DNA of 64,000 nt. It comes from Desmodus rotundus. Its lineage: Eukaryota > Chordata > Mammalia > Chiroptera > Phyllostomidae. Positions 34,745-46,994 of this stretch are shown piece by piece. The position numbers were made by a program, and so were the translations under genes. Numbering within the stretch: the first letter of the stretch is position 1; the number at the start of each line of letters is the position of its first letter. The DNA is taken from contig NC_071389.1 in assembly GCF_022682495.2 (NCBI RefSeq), positions 107,239,951-107,303,950 of the forward strand, written 5' to 3'. The notes below the pieces were generated by a model that searched no databases, was not told the origin of the DNA, and worked only from the letters and a program-made list of their open reading frames with translations.

Positions 34745-37120
34745 TGCATATTGCATTATTTTTGCTTGGCCTCCCCTAACTTCCAAGGAAGTGGAGAAAG
34801 TACACGTGTGGCTGAGGAGACAGGAATGACTGCAAGTGACTCAAACCAATTATGATTCTCCCCCAGGGTTGTCTCAGGACCGATTTTCCTCAGAACAGGG
34901 ACTCTACCTGGTGTCTTCATCGAGTCAGACTTGTGTTAGCAAAGAAGCCTGGGGAGGGTGGTTGTGACTGCTGGGGAAGCTGCAGACTGTGTCTGCCACA
35001 CACCTGACTTACAAGTGAAGCACAGAGGTGCATGAGGTGCATGAGGCCTCCCCAAGCCGACACATCTACTTGGTGGCTGACCATAGCAAAAGCTAGGTCT
35101 CTGGTCTCAATACTCCTTTTTGATACAAAATGATTTGATAGTTTTGTGATTCCTCATTATAGTGGCCCTGGTTTTGATATACAGAATCTGCGGACCTTAG
35201 AAATTCTGGAGAACAAAATAATAGCTATCCCATGAATACATGCCAGCAATTAAAGTGGCACTAAATAACAGCCGACTCGGATCCCATGCCACATACACTG
35301 CTTGGTCGTGATCCCCAGGATTGTCCTCACCTGAGGTGCTCTGCTTGGCTAGTTTAAGTGAACTTCCAGTACCTTTAAGAACATGTTTCCATTCCCTGGT
35401 ATTCTGCTCCTGCTTTTACAGTTCAGACAGAAATGACTTAGCTATTTGTTGCCACTTCACTCATTCCATTTTGAAGCAACATAGATATCCAATATCTGAG
35501 GGATAGTTAAATTATGGTTCCATTATGAAATATTATGTGGAAATTACTCTCATAGGTATAAATACTGTTTAGCAATAAGGAAGTGTTGGTGTTGTAATAA
35601 ATGTAAGGTGAACCAAGCAGTATAGAAAGCATTCCGGGTCCGCCCATGCCACTCAGGTCTCTCAGCTGTTCCAGCCAAATTCCAGCTGCATCTCTGAACC
35701 TGAGGCTCTTTCCCGACCACCCGCACCTGTGGACATGCACACAGCTGAGGAATTAGATCTCCTTCCCCTCCGCAATGGTCGAACAATGGCCATGGCAGCT
35801 CCCCTATAGTAGCATCATTGCTCTGAGGTGTGTGTTTTACACCATGGGGATTAAGCTTCTCTCATTTAATAAGCGTGTTTTTAATTGACTGCTTTCCCTT
35901 CCTTGTAGTGTTTCCCCATGACCCTAAAGGTTGCCTGCACTTCCCAAATTGATACCTTTGCATGAGTCCTTGTCTCAGGGTCTGCTTCTGGGAAAATCCA
36001 AGCTAAGACGTGCAGGACAGGGAAGTGTAGACACATCCCTGTTTGCCACTATAAATGATGTGTCTACATATAGGTCAGGATGGGAAGGAAATACACAACA
36101 AAGGGAAGAATTGAATGTTGATGAGAGAGTGTTAGACATTTTTCCCTCTATTTTCTAAACTTTTTGTAAAGTTGTTATATGAGTTTTTTATATTTTGTTT
36201 TATATTTTAAGCAACAATAAAAACATCTGTTCCCCAAGTACACATGCCCCAAAGGCTGGAAACAAAACTGAAAAATAGCTGTTGAAGAAATGGGTTGCCC
36301 CCAGAATGGCCTGTTATAAGGAAAACAGGGATGAGAGCAAGGGCAGTGTGGGGAGGTTTCTAAAGCCCATTGGGGCCTAGAGGACACAAGCTTGCAGAAC
36401 CAGACCGCAATCTGGTCCAGATCTAAAATCTACATAAATTCAAAGTTTATATTATTTAGGACCCCCCCAAAACAGCAATATCTGTTTTTTCAAAGATGAA
36501 ACTTTATACATGTAAACATTGTGTTCTATTTTTTCCTAAATTCCAAATAACTAGCATTTTGGGGGGCAATTCCTTCATAGATAAGTGAAATCATTTCTGT
36601 TTTAACATTGTGAACTACAGTTTGCATGATCAGAGCTTACTTTATTTTACTGAGCTATTTTACATGTAAAACCTATTTTTTTAATCTAAAAAGGTAAATT
36701 TAGTTATCTTCCTTCTAGAACTTTATATAAATCTGTAGAAACTAACATATTATTTTATTTTTCCATCATTTTCTTCTTTAGAACTTTTGATTTAACAACA
36801 ACACCCACACATATACACTTAATTCTACTGCAAAGAGAATTTAGTCCCCAAACCAAGATCTTAAAGGATTATAGGTATAAAGTCAAACTATAGTCTCGGC
36901 ATGTAGTCTCAGAGACAGATGTTATACCCAGAGATGTCACTTTCTGGAGTGGAGGGGAATGGATAGCTACTGCATCCAAAAGGATAAGTGATTTTATTTG
37001 AAAGGCTAATCAACTCAACTTACAAGTTTTTCTTTTCCTATAACGAAGAGATACTGGAGTAACTTTGTACCAGTAAAATGAGAAAGGAAAATGTGCTCTT
37101 TCCCTCACAGGAAGATTGAT
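34745..37120. other. Unassigned non-coding DNA
   Basis: About 2.4 kb. I recognise no clear repeat or exon. A short C/A-rich run lies at 36463-36472. Frames of up to 78 codons lack domains. Confidence 0.35.
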
Positions 37121-37124
37121 AGAG

Positions 37125-37862
37125 CCTACACAGTGCACTGATGGAAGAGAGCATGCTTCATAGCTAGAGAGATCTAAGTTCAAATCCTGGTTCAGCCACT
37201 TTTTGGCTGGGAGATCTTGGGTGGGTTACTGAACTTCTCTGTGCCTCAGTTTTTCCCTCTGTAAACTCAGATCATACCCAAGAGAAATGACCCTCTGTAA
37301 TAATAAAAAATGGAAAGCAATTGAAATGCCCATCAACAAAAAACCTATGGAAAATTTTCACAGCAGAGAAAATGAATAGACTGTGGTCGCTTTTACAAAC
37401 ATATGTATGAATCTAAGGAATATGATGCCAAATGAACAAAAGTGCCGCCCTTCTTATGAAGTTCAAAAATAACTAAAACTAAGCAATAAAGTATTGGGGC
37501 ATACTATAAGAAAAAAAACAGGAAATGCAAAATTCTGGATAGAGATTGTATGTGAGGGGAGCAAGCGAATGGGATGGAAGGAGCACATAGACGGATGTAA
37601 TTAATGTTCTAGTTTTATGCTGGGCAGTAAGTTCATTGGCAAGTTTATTTGTTATTTAAAATATGAATAAATGAATAAAAGATGAACAAGAGAGAGCTGT
37701 GCCTGGAACAGTGACAGTGTGCCATGAACCAAGGATTATGATTAACCCGATGTTATGGAAAAAAAAAAAGAACACAAACTAGTACCCACTTCATAGAGTT
37801 GTTACAACAAGTAAGTGAAAAAAATGTATATCAAGGGTTTAATATACTGCTTAGAAAATCGT
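37125..37862 (+). repeat. MIR SINE split by an L1 fragment
   Basis: Left MIR part: 'aagttcaaatcctggttcagccac', 'ggttactgaacttctctgtgcctcag' (37150-37270). Right part: 'ctagtacccacttcatagagttgttac' and 'aatatactgcttagaa' (37776-37862). The order is continuous across the intervening sequence. Confidence 0.7.
37296..37690 (+). mobile_element. Old L1 3' fragment inside the MIR
   Basis: 'gaaatgcccatcaacaaaaaacc' and 'atgaatctaaggaatatgatgcc' match the ORF2 end/3' UTR of old L1 in sense. The 3' boundary is vague; an A-run at 37759-37769 may be the tail. No clear target duplication found. Confidence 0.55.
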
Positions 37863-38044
37863 GCATTTTTAACAGCTGGTCTCTCAAAATGTGGTTTTAC
37901 GAAACCATAGTTTTTAGCTAATTTGAGACTTTAGAAATGTCTCATACATAGAATATATCAATGTCAACCAAATAAGATTAATTATAAAACTATTCGTGTT
38001 GTCAGCTCAGTTCTGCTTTTTAGCACAGATGAGTAGAGCAGAGC

Positions 38045-38440
38045 CTTGAGTTCAACCATTTGCCTTCGAGGGCCTGCAATATGCCAGGTATTGTGTTGGG
38101 TCTTGGAGACCATGGTGAGGACAGCAGATCTAGACTTTGCCATTATGGAGGGTACAGGGCATTCGAGAGGAACAATTACATGGTTATCAGGTGATTCAGG
38201 TGAGGAAAGAGGAGCGCAGGCCAGATGTGACCTTGCATTGCTGGTTCACAGAGAAGCAGCACAGCAAAGTGCAGATTGACACCAATGTGAGAGGGTCTAC
38301 AGTCCATCTCCATCTCCCTGGGCAAGTGACCAGCCTCAGGGTTCTTATGAGGAGGGAACAAATTAGCCTGAGTCAGGCATTTCAAAGAGCACCCGGCACA
38401 TGGTAAGTGTTATGTTAGTATTATAAATAAAACAAAGCAA
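38045..38440. repeat. L2/MIR-like remnants
   Basis: 38050-38130 resembles the complement of an L2 3' end ('ctgcaatatgccaggtattgtg'). 38310-38430 has a MIR-like end ('tctccctgggcaagtgacc', 'gcacccggcacatggtaagtg'). The 77- and 89-codon frames across this are repeat-derived. Confidence 0.45.
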
Positions 38441-38511
38441 GTGAATATATTTGAGGATTCAGCCACTCACTTCCATTTTTATATACCACACACAAAGACC
38501 TCTTATCCATT

Positions 38512-38830
38512 TGGGCTTGGTGACTTATAAACCACAGAAATTTATTTCTCACAGTTCTGGAGTCTGGGAAGTCCAGGATCACAATGTTAAGTGACTCGGT
38601 ATCTGATTAGAGCCAACTACCTGGTTCATAGATGATGCAATGCCAGGAAATGGTGCTGGGTACCTTCATGTGCATAAAGGTCACATCACCTGGGGGAGTT
38701 GTAAGCAAAAAGTACTGGAAACCTCCCCCTTGGCTTTCTCATCCTCAGCCTCTTGCATGAGTCCATAGACTGAGTACAGACCTAGCTCCCAGAGCCTGAT
38801 AATTCAGGATTCATTTTTGGGTGTCTTATT
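38512..38830 (-). mobile_element. MaLR LTR fragment (MST-like)
   Basis: 'gacttataaaccacagaaatttatttctcac', 'agttctggagtctgggaagtccaggatc' and 'acctggttcatagatgatgc' match the complement of MST/MLT-type LTR 3' halves. The polyadenylation signal is the complement of 'aaatttattt'. No internal retroviral sequence. Confidence 0.65.
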
Positions 38831-38834
38831 TATT

Positions 38835-40185
38835 GTGGACATAAGAACAAGCAGAGGCTCACCCTATAGCCTAAGACCTCAAGGGTCTTCACCACCCTTC
38901 CTTCTCTCTCTCTTCCCCCATTGCCACCCCTAAAATGCCAACAAGGACCAATGTGACTGTGTTCACAAACTCAAAATTGTTGCCTTATAATATGAGAAGA
39001 GTAATACATTAGATGTAAATGACATCTTATGATTAACATAATAAGCTTTGACTTAGTCCATCCAATGAGACTAATGGAGACATTTGGCTATAATCACTGA
39101 GATACTTTTCATTCTTAAACTCTGTTGATGCTTATCTAGACATGGCATAAAGGGGTATTTGCTTTCTCTAATCACTTAATTCTGTGGGGGAAATGAGGCA
39201 TTAACATATGGAAGATGAATTCTTAATCACTGCAGAATGATGACCTGTGACTCCTTAGTTCAACACTCAGATATTTTATTCTTGGCTTCACAGCTGAGGG
39301 GGAGGTGGAACACACTGTTGTCACACAAGCGAAGAACAAGGAGAGTTTGCTTCTCCTCTGTAACTATGAAACAGTGTTAGATAATTGTGAAAATGGCTCT
39401 ATGGTTTTTGAAATCACCCTTCCTATAAAAGGTATAGCAAGTGTTCTTTGAATGAGGAATGATTAAAGTTTAACCCTCCAGCTACAGAGCAGACCTGTCC
39501 AGTGAGAGCCCTGCCACTTCATCCCTCCTCCAGGAACCCCAACTCCACCCCAAGTCACCCAGGCCAGGATCTGGCCTTTGCTTTTCTACTCCTCAAACCC
39601 GACTCTGCCGCTTCATTTTGATGTTTAAAAAAAAGTGTCTTCCAGCCCTCCACATCCCCATATCATCTCACATTCCTACTCTACATGCAGCAATATATTT
39701 GGAATTATTGAACCCTTTCATTGAAACCTATGCTGTCATTTTAAACCTGACCTATCTTTCCTTGTTACCTTCAGTGTGGTGTCTGGTGTATTGGGATAAC
39801 AGGGCTAAGTGGGCAGTGAAGGGGATGGAAAACACTGGCCCAGCAGTGGGTGAGTACGTGCTGGTGCTGGGTCCCCAACAGTTGACCACATCCCAGCTCC
39901 TCCTTGGGTCCTGGGTCCTTGTCACTGAAGTGACAGGCTCCACCTAAGCCACCTCCAAAGCCCCTGCCAGCCTCAGACAGCCTAATTCACAAGTCATCCT
40001 GCAGGCTGTTTGCTATTTGTACAGAGGAGAGGAAGTCCACAGACTTGGCAGTGAAGCCAGCTCAGCTCAGAGCCCATTTCCTCTCAGTGGTAGAAGTGTG
40101 GATCTTGCCAATTAAAGTAACTCAGTCATTTCCAGTTTAAACTCTGTTGCTTTGGGGTGACCCCCCTCAGTCTTTTCAGGATCCT
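38835..40185. other. Unassigned non-coding DNA
   Basis: About 1.35 kb without a confident repeat. A 109-codon frame at 39618-39947 has no recognisable domain and faces another open frame on the other strand; I do not call it. Confidence 0.35.
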
Positions 40186-40253
40186 CCCTTTCCTTTCCTT
40201 TCCTTTCTTTTCCTTTCCTTTCCTTTCCTTTCCTTCCCCCCCCCCCCCCTTCT
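40186..40253. repeat. (TTTCC)n microsatellite ending in a C-run
   Basis: About ten 'ctttc/ttcct' units with one variant 'ttctttt', then a run of 14 C from about 40236. Polypyrimidine on the plus strand, so the minus strand is polypurine; slippage-prone, and the length may be unreliable in assembly. Confidence 0.95.
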
Positions 40254-40890
40254 CAGGATAGGATCTGGATTACGGGAGGCTTATTTATGTTTTGTTATGT
40301 CTGTTACAGGGGTGGGGACAAGGGCAAGTTGTGTCTGTTCTGTGGTTTTCTTTGGCTTCCAATGAGCTGGGATGGGACCCTCGGGTTCAGAGTGTTGCTC
40401 TTGGTCCTGCTAATAGGGATGTCTTCCTCTGGTTGTGGTGTCCCGCACATGGCAACCCTTTCCTGTGGCCCTTCTGTACATCACAAGCTGGGGGTGCTGG
40501 TGCTGGGGAACTTTGGGGGTGTTCTCTTGACATCATGCTGAAGTGCGGGGCTCTACCAGACTGTCCCGGGACCTTGTGCAAGAACTTCTTGGCTTGGGTT
40601 CCAAACCTAAATGTAGCTATCAAACATGGTATCCTCCAAACTTAGTGATCTTTATCAGGGCTTGTTTTGCTAAAAGACACTGCACCCTTCTGAGGAGCTC
40701 ATCAGCACTGGAACCCTAGCCCCATTTCCTCCAGTTCTCCTTGGGCATCATTGACCCCATTAAACTCATCTTAGCTGGAAAAAAGCTCTTATATTATCTT
40801 GAATCCCCTCTCCCATGATTTCTATATGGCATGATTTATTTATGGGATAATATATGCTGCAAGGGTGAAGGGCCCATTTGGGAATATGAA
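40254..40890. other. Unassigned non-coding DNA
   Basis: GC-richer stretch. Overlapping 72-, 84- and 117-codon frames in different phases suggest low stop density rather than coding. No domain recognised. Confidence 0.35.
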
Positions 40891-40911
40891 GAACAGGCCT
40901 AGTTCATTCTC

Positions 40912-41145
40912 TCTTTTAAAATTTTTTAAAATATCTTTTACTGACTCTGGAGAGAAGGGAAGGGAAGGAGAAAGACAGGGAGAGAAACATCAATGTGAGA
41001 GAGAAACATCGATCAGTTGCCTCCTGCACACACCCTGCCTGGGGATCGAACCTGAAACTTAGGTGTGTGCCCTGACTGGGAATCGACCCTGTGAACTTTC
41101 AGTTTAAAGGGTGATGCCCAACCAATTAAGCCACACCAGCCAGGG
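40912..41145 (-). mobile_element. VES SINE
   Basis: Reverse VES with a longer body carrying two 'gagagaaacatc' units, 'ggggatcgaacctg' and head complement 'aattaagccacaccagccagggc'. Target duplication of 18 bp with one mismatch: CAGGCCTAGTTCATTCTC (40894-40911) and CAGGCCTAGTGCATTCTC (41146-41163). Confidence 0.95.
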
Positions 41146-41164
41146 CAGGCCTAGTGCATTCTCA

Positions 41165-41555
41165 AGGAAACTTATATAAAAGGGAAAATAAATCAATATA
41201 TATTTAACAAAAATATTTATAAACAAACAGATTAATTATATTACAGTCTGAGAAAGTTTGGAAATGACAGAAAAAAGAGAGGGGCTGGAATTCATTGGGA
41301 TTGACTGCAAATTGCCATCCACAGTGGGGAAGAGAGAAGATAATGGGGTTCACCTTGGTAGTGAAGCCAAAAGGAGCCCCAGGCCTGGAGGTGGTTTAGA
41401 TGCATGTCCAAAGGCTGAAAGTGACTGTGACACACATGGATTAGGAGTGGGGGTGGGGACAGAAAATACTCTGGGTCAGAACAAAGCTGCACAAGGATCT
41501 TGTGGGTGAAGATGCAGGAACTGAGTGCACAGCTGGGGAAAGAATTTAGCAGGAC
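41165..41555. other. Unassigned non-coding DNA
   Basis: Purine-rich on the plus strand, possibly continuous with the old repeat that follows. No gene. Confidence 0.3.
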
Positions 41556-41559
41556 AGTG

Positions 41560-42130
41560 CTGAGTCTGGTTTTTGATGATTCTAGGGGAGCCCAGTGAAT
41601 AGACGAACTGGTCCAAAAGGAGCAGTTGTTACAGATGGTTCAAGACCTCTCTTCGGGGGAGTTTTGAGGGGCGGGGTGGGAGGTTGGGAGTGAGACAGGG
41701 GTGGGATGAAGAGCAACACTGCTTTATTTGCAAAGCCACCAGGACTGGTCAAGGGCCTTGGATTGCATTCTCGTGAAGGGGAGGATATGAGCAGATGTGA
41801 GACAGGCTGTAGAGAAGGAAGCTGCTGTCCTAGGCAGCTGATCGTGAGTGATGGAAGCCAGAGAGGCAGCAAAGATTACCGAGGCTTCAGATTTGCAGAC
41901 TCTACAGGACCCTGGCCCAGCCCACAAGCACAGAGAAGTTGGGCAACGGGGAAAGCTGGTTGAGGAAGGGTGTGGAGTTTGAACTCTCAGGGCTATTTAT
42001 ATTCAGCTGGAGATGTCCTGGAGCCCTTGGTACGTGACTTACAGAAGAGGAAAAGCCAGGGTGTGTACTGGGGGAGGAGAGTGGTGGGAGGCAGTGACGG
42101 GTGTGTAGGTGATGGAGGAGTGGGGAGCTA
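41560..42130. repeat. Ancient dispersed repeat, family name not recalled (copy 3)
   Basis: Phrases such as 'gagtttgaactctcagggc', 'ttatattcagctggagatgtcctgg' and 'gatggaagccagagagg' resemble the same old family seen at 25.3-26.1 kb. Non-coding, approximate limits. Confidence 0.4.
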
Positions 42131-42314
42131 GACTCTGTCTGAGAAGACGGAGCACTCCACTTAGAGATGGTAAGTCAGTAAAGCGACTTATCAGCCCTCT
42201 GTCACTCCATCTCAGGACACAACTATGTCATTTTACATCGGTTTATGTGTAATGTGAAGTTTGTCATTCTCTTTAATTTAAAGCACTGACAAAGTAACAT
42301 GGTTTACTCACAGG

Positions 42315-42965
42315 AAAAGAGCATGGGATTTGGAGCCTTACAAACTTAAATCGAAATCCTAGATCTGTAAGAAAAATGTAGTATATACAATTAAATGTTA
42401 TTGAGCCTTAAAAAGGAAGGAAATTCTGGCACATGCTACAACATGAGAGAAACTTGAGGGCAATATGCTCAGTGAAATAAGCCAGTCACAAAAGGACAAC
42501 TACTGTATGATGCCACTTGCATGAGCTACTTAGAGTAGTCAGATTGATAGAGAGAGAGAAGTAGAAGGGTGGCTGTCAGAGCCTGGGGGGAGGCAATGGG
42601 AAGTTGTTGTTCAATGGGCATAGAGTTTCAATTCTGAAAGATGAAAAAATTCTAGAGGTCCGTTTCACAATATGTGAATATCATTAATAGCCCTAAACTG
42701 TACACTGAAAGATGGTTAAGATGGTAAATGTTATGTTGTGTGTTTCTATCACGACCACCACCACCAAAAATAAAATCCTAGATCTGGTTCTAGGGGCTGT
42801 GTAACCTTGACCTTGTACAAACCAACTAATTTCTTGGAGTCTCAGTTTCCTCATGTTTAAGATGGGCACAGAGCACCCACCTCATCAAGATACTCTGAGG
42901 GTTACATGAAGGCATACATGAAGCTCCTGACATACCACCTTGCATAAAAAAATTCACATTTTCAT
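42315..42965 (+). repeat. MIR SINE split by an L1 insertion
   Basis: Left part to 42367 ('gagcatgggatttggagcc' ... 'aaatcctagatctg'), right part from 42787 ('gttctaggggctgtgtaacc', 'gagtctcagtttcctcatg', 'cacccacctcatcaag'). Sense MIR with continuous order. Confidence 0.8.
42368..42772 (+). mobile_element. 5'-truncated old L1 (405 bp) in a MIR
   Basis: Contains 'aaggaaggaaattctggcacatgc', 'caatatgctcagtgaaataagcc' and 'cctaaactgtacactgaaagatgg', the end of ORF2 and 3' UTR of an L1MA-like copy, with a short A-rich tail. Exact 14-bp target duplication AAATCCTAGATCTG at 42354-42367 and 42773-42786. Confidence 0.88.
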
Positions 42966-42969
42966 TCAG

Positions 42970-44140
42970 TGCACTAAATTTAGTTCTTCCATCATCAAAA
43001 CCTGAATGGTTTTCTTTTGAGGACTTAGACTTATTTGGGCCCTTGACAACATGTCACGGCACAGCCCATACAGAACCGAGAGGCCGAAGTAGTTAATAGT
43101 CACTCCCTGAGCTCCTACACCCAAACGATTTGTAATTGGACTATACAGGAAGTGTCACAGCATCCCTGGTTTTAATTGGAGGAGGGTCCCAAATAACGAG
43201 GTCCCTCTGCCTGTCAAAAGAAGCTGAATCTAATCCCTCTGATCACACAAACTGGGTAGAATTCAAAAGAAACTGGTCAGAAGTCTGGGCTTTCAGATTT
43301 GCATGACCTCAAAACCAGAGAGGAGCCCTTTGCAAAGCAGAAGCCATGAGCAGCAGTCATTCGGGGAGCCCATGGGGAAAGCAAGCCATCTGAGGAATAT
43401 TATTACTAAATATCGGGTGTGTAAAGTGAAATTTGAACAAGTGCCAATGTAGAGACATCGACCTTACTGCAGGTATATGACAAGGTCAGCGTGGACTATG
43501 TGTAGGAGAGTCACCAGAACTTGGAAATCTAAGGTACAGAGGAATTCAAATCAGACCAAAACATTCTCTTAGCCACCCTTGGCTAAGAGCTTTTCATACT
43601 CCTTAGTCAGAAGAATTTGGGAGTTTATGCCAAAATGCCTTTCTATATCATGTACGGTTTGTTACATAACATTATAAGTCAGCTGGAAGTAACTGGATCA
43701 GTCTGACTCCATAGCCTGGTTTCCAGCACCCTCAATACTTTCTTTTGTTACCTTCATAGAGTCCTAGGTTACTTACTGACAGCCACCGGCTATTATTGTA
43801 GCAAGATACCTGCATAGGGTGGACCCCTTCTGACTCTTGCAGTTAAAATCCTGGTGCCCGGAGTTTCCAGGTAAGCAGCAACCCTCATACAATGTTGTCT
43901 TGGTATTCTGCCTGTAACAATAGTGCACCACACCCAGAAAGACAATATGCCAAAATATTAAAATATCCTATTCAGGCACTATGTCACGTAGAACACGAAT
44001 AGCCCAGCATAAAGTCAGTCCCACTGAGGATGTGAGGACCCTTGAGAGGGTCAATCAGACTGATTCGATGTGCTCATATTGCTCTCAACTTTCTTCAGCT
44101 ATTTTTTAAAAGATGTCCCATGGTCTGAGTGACAACGTGG
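42970..44140. other. Unassigned non-coding DNA
   Basis: About 1.2 kb, no confident repeat or exon. Confidence 0.35.
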
Positions 44141-44144
44141 TAGA

Positions 44145-44385
44145 GGGGACAGTGCAAGGGGCTTTGGCATCAGGCAGAACTGAGTTGAAATCTCATCTCA
44201 ACCTCCTTTAGTGCTGTGCAAGCTGATCATGTTACTTAATCTTTCTGAGCCTCAGAATTCCTCATCCATAGAGGGAATCCTAGAAGTGACCTCAAGTTTA
44301 TGGAGAAAAGAGAGATAACATAGCTGAAGGGTCCAATAAACGGCCTGGTCTGCAGGAGCTGCTCCCTAAATGTTAGTTGGTGCTC
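44145..44385 (+). repeat. MIR SINE
   Basis: Sense MIR: 'aaggggctttggcatcaggcag', 'actgagttgaaatctcatctc', 'gttacttaatctttctgagcctcag' and a terminal 'ctccctaaatgttagttgg'. Confidence 0.75.
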
Positions 44386-44389
44386 CTTC

Positions 44390-45885
44390 CCCTCCCTAGG
44401 CCACCCTTTAATATCCCCTGATTCTCTTCTGGCTTCATTCTTTCTAATCCCTGGAACTTGCTCGGTCTTGACCTCTTTCTGTGATGAGTACTCTTATTGT
44501 GGGCACTCCTGTTCTCACACACACTCACAGACTCTCTGATAAAAAACCTCTCGTGTGCATGAAATTTTCATCTGTTTTCTCCCTTTAAAAGAAGACTGAC
44601 TGGACCCCTTCATTTCATGGTTGTCCCAAATGACTGAAGTGTCCAAATGCAGCTGTTTGCTAACGTTCTAGCATTTTCTAATCTTGCTCCAATTGGGACA
44701 GAGATCTTTTTCACTGAATGTCCCCTTCCCCTGAGTGTGCGTGAGAGGGAGAGCACGTGTGTTTTCTCAAATGTGCCTGTTTTTCCTTCTTAAATACCAG
44801 TACCATTTTTAATCTGGATCCATATCCCATCTTGTCGTCAGAGGCCCAGCAGGAGAGGTCAGCCCGTACGTGCCTTCTGGTGAGCCTCTCCTTCCACTTG
44901 GGTATCCTGCTTGGGAACTTTCTTCTGCACAGGACTGCTGATTAACTCCGACTCAGCCCCACGTCCACAGCTACGTGTTCAAATGAAAGAGCTGTTGAGA
45001 GCCCAAGGATCCCCTGCTTCCTGCAGAGAGGTCAGTCTGTCCTTTCCCTGTAATGTGCAGCCGACTTCCTCCAGGGAAGTGGGTGTTCTTTATTTTCTGA
45101 CATGTCAGAAGTACCAGTTCAGTTAAATGTTGCATTCTTTATTTGAGAAGTTGAAGGGCTTCAACACATGTTAAAAGCAGGTCCTTTTACCTTTATAATT
45201 GTGCCCATATAATTATATCAGGTCCTATTAACTTAAAACATGTCCTGCAGTTTGCAGTTTCCCCCTCATCCACTCCATTGAGGACAAAGCAGTCTGCACC
45301 GCTTATTTGTTCTCTTGTTCATGCTAAAAACAAAAACACGTAGCTGTTTTTGACCGAGGCCTGTCCTGACATTGAGAAACCACAAGATGGGCTGCAGGTC
45401 CCCTGCAGTGTGCTTGTGGTGGAACCAAGGGGATGGACGGAGGAGGCTTTTAGAAACCAGATTTGATAAAACCTGGGGCTGGGCACCCCACAGCTTTTAA
45501 AGAGTGAATTGAGACAAACTGCTGTTAGGATATACAGGAAAGACCGCTTGTTTATCTTCAGTTTCTCCACAGATATCTCTGGACACATATGGTCACTGTT
45601 TTTGTTTTGACTAATTTTGATTTTTTTACGTGCCTAATGCTTAAAAGAAAAAACAAGCTTTAAAAATGACCTAATTTTTGTCCGCTGTTACTTCATGGGA
45701 CATCATGAGCCCCCAGGGAGCACAGGGTCGGAGCAGGGCTGGTGCAAGGAAAGATTTGGAATTTGGAACCTTCCAAGTGGTGTTGAACAGCCATTCAAGT
45801 ATCCTGCAATTTGAACCTGGTTCCCCATCTGCAAAAATGGGACTTACCATATGTTGGTTGCCAGGCTTAAATAGGGAATAAATTT
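44390..45885. other. Unassigned non-coding DNA
   Basis: About 1.5 kb, no confident repeat, exon or RNA gene. Frames of 62-89 codons without domains. Confidence 0.35.
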
Positions 45886-45898
45886 AAAGATATTTCAG

Positions 45899-46099
45899 AC
45901 CTGACCAGCATGGCTCAATTGGTTGGGCATCATACTACAAAGCAAAATGTTGCCACTTCAATTCCCCTTCATTCAGGGCACATGCCTGGGTTGTGGGTTC
46001 GGGCCCTTGTTTGGGGCACATATGAGAGGCATATTTCTCTCCTTCTCTTTCTCCTTCCCTTCCCCTCTTTATTAAAATAAATAAATAAAATCATTATTC
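45899..46099 (+). mobile_element. VES SINE
   Basis: Sense VES: head 'cctgaccagcatggctcaattgg', 'gggcacatgcctgggttgtggg', CT-rich 'ctccttctctttctccttcc', tail 'aaataaataaataaaatc'. Exact 13-bp target duplication AAAGATATTTCAG at 45886-45898 and 46100-46112; the left site TTT/AAAG fits L1 endonuclease preference. Confidence 0.95.
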
Positions 46100-46149
46100 A
46101 AAGATATTTCAGTGTAAAGAACAACAGAGATTGTTATGATGATAATGAT

Positions 46150-46640
46150 TATAGGTAATATGCCTTTAGTGGGAATCCTCACAAAACCCTGGAGGCCAGT
46201 ACTATTCCTACCCATGGTTGGCAGGAAAGGGAACGAAGGTTTGGGGAAGTGAAGTCAGAGGCAGCATGGGAACACTGTCCCCTTGGCCAGGCCACCACCC
46301 TCTGTGTCGACTTGTATGAATCACAACTTACAAATACAATCCCAGTTTGATGAACGTCCTCAGACATTTTTCCAAGCATGCACAATGAGGACTGTTTAAC
46401 AACAGTTAGACCTCACTCCGTGTGCTGTTCTTATTCCCAGCTGGAAGTGACGTAGTAGACAGTGAAGGGCCTCAGCAGCAGACACGTGTTTAAGGCTCCA
46501 GACCCCTCCACTGCTGCTGTGTGTTTTGGGGCAAATAACTTCTGATAGTAGTTTCACCTTTAAAATGGGCACCACAATATTATCTTTCAGAGGTTTTATG
46601 AAGATTACCAGTGACATATGTAAAATGCCAGGCGTGCCCA
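46150..46640. repeat. MIR-like remnants
   Basis: 46160-46270 resembles a reverse MIR ('ggaatcctcacaaaaccctgg', 'agtactattcctaccc'). 46510-46640 resembles a sense MIR ('ggggcaaataacttctgatag', 'cacctttaaaatgggcacc'). Both are weak. Confidence 0.45.
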
Positions 46641-46814
46641 AGTTTTGGGGATTGTTATTTCTAATACACAATTTAAATTCTAGTGTAGTTTTCATTATTG
46701 AACTGCCAAAATACTATATTTTCCTCTTGATTTGAACAAGATTAGTTGTAGTTGATAAAGACACTGTCTTAGATGCTCTATTTTGATAAATGTTCAACGG
46801 TGTTCATTCCTGTT

Positions 46815-46990
46815 GAAAATTGGTGGTTTTCAACCTTGGATGCACATTAGAATTACTCGGAAGTCTTGTAAAAATCACAGACCACACCATACCTCAGCCC
46901 TACTACTACATCAGAATCTTGGTAGTCAGACCTAAGTATCAGTATGTTTCTAAAGATCCCCATGTGATCCCAGTATTCAGACGAGGCAGA
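46815..46990. repeat. hAT-Charlie MITE remnant (MER5-type)
   Basis: 'ggttttcaaccttggatgcacattag', 'aattactcggaagtcttgtaaaaatc' and 'tactacatcagaatcttgg' follow the order of a common eutherian hAT-Charlie non-autonomous element. Right end not clear. Confidence 0.6.
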
Positions 46991-46994
46991 AAGT

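Noticed and set aside
40147..40645. Overlapping frames of 72-117 codons
   Set aside because: They overlap each other in different phases next to a (TTTCC)n tract; reduced stop frequency in a GC-rich patch, no domain.
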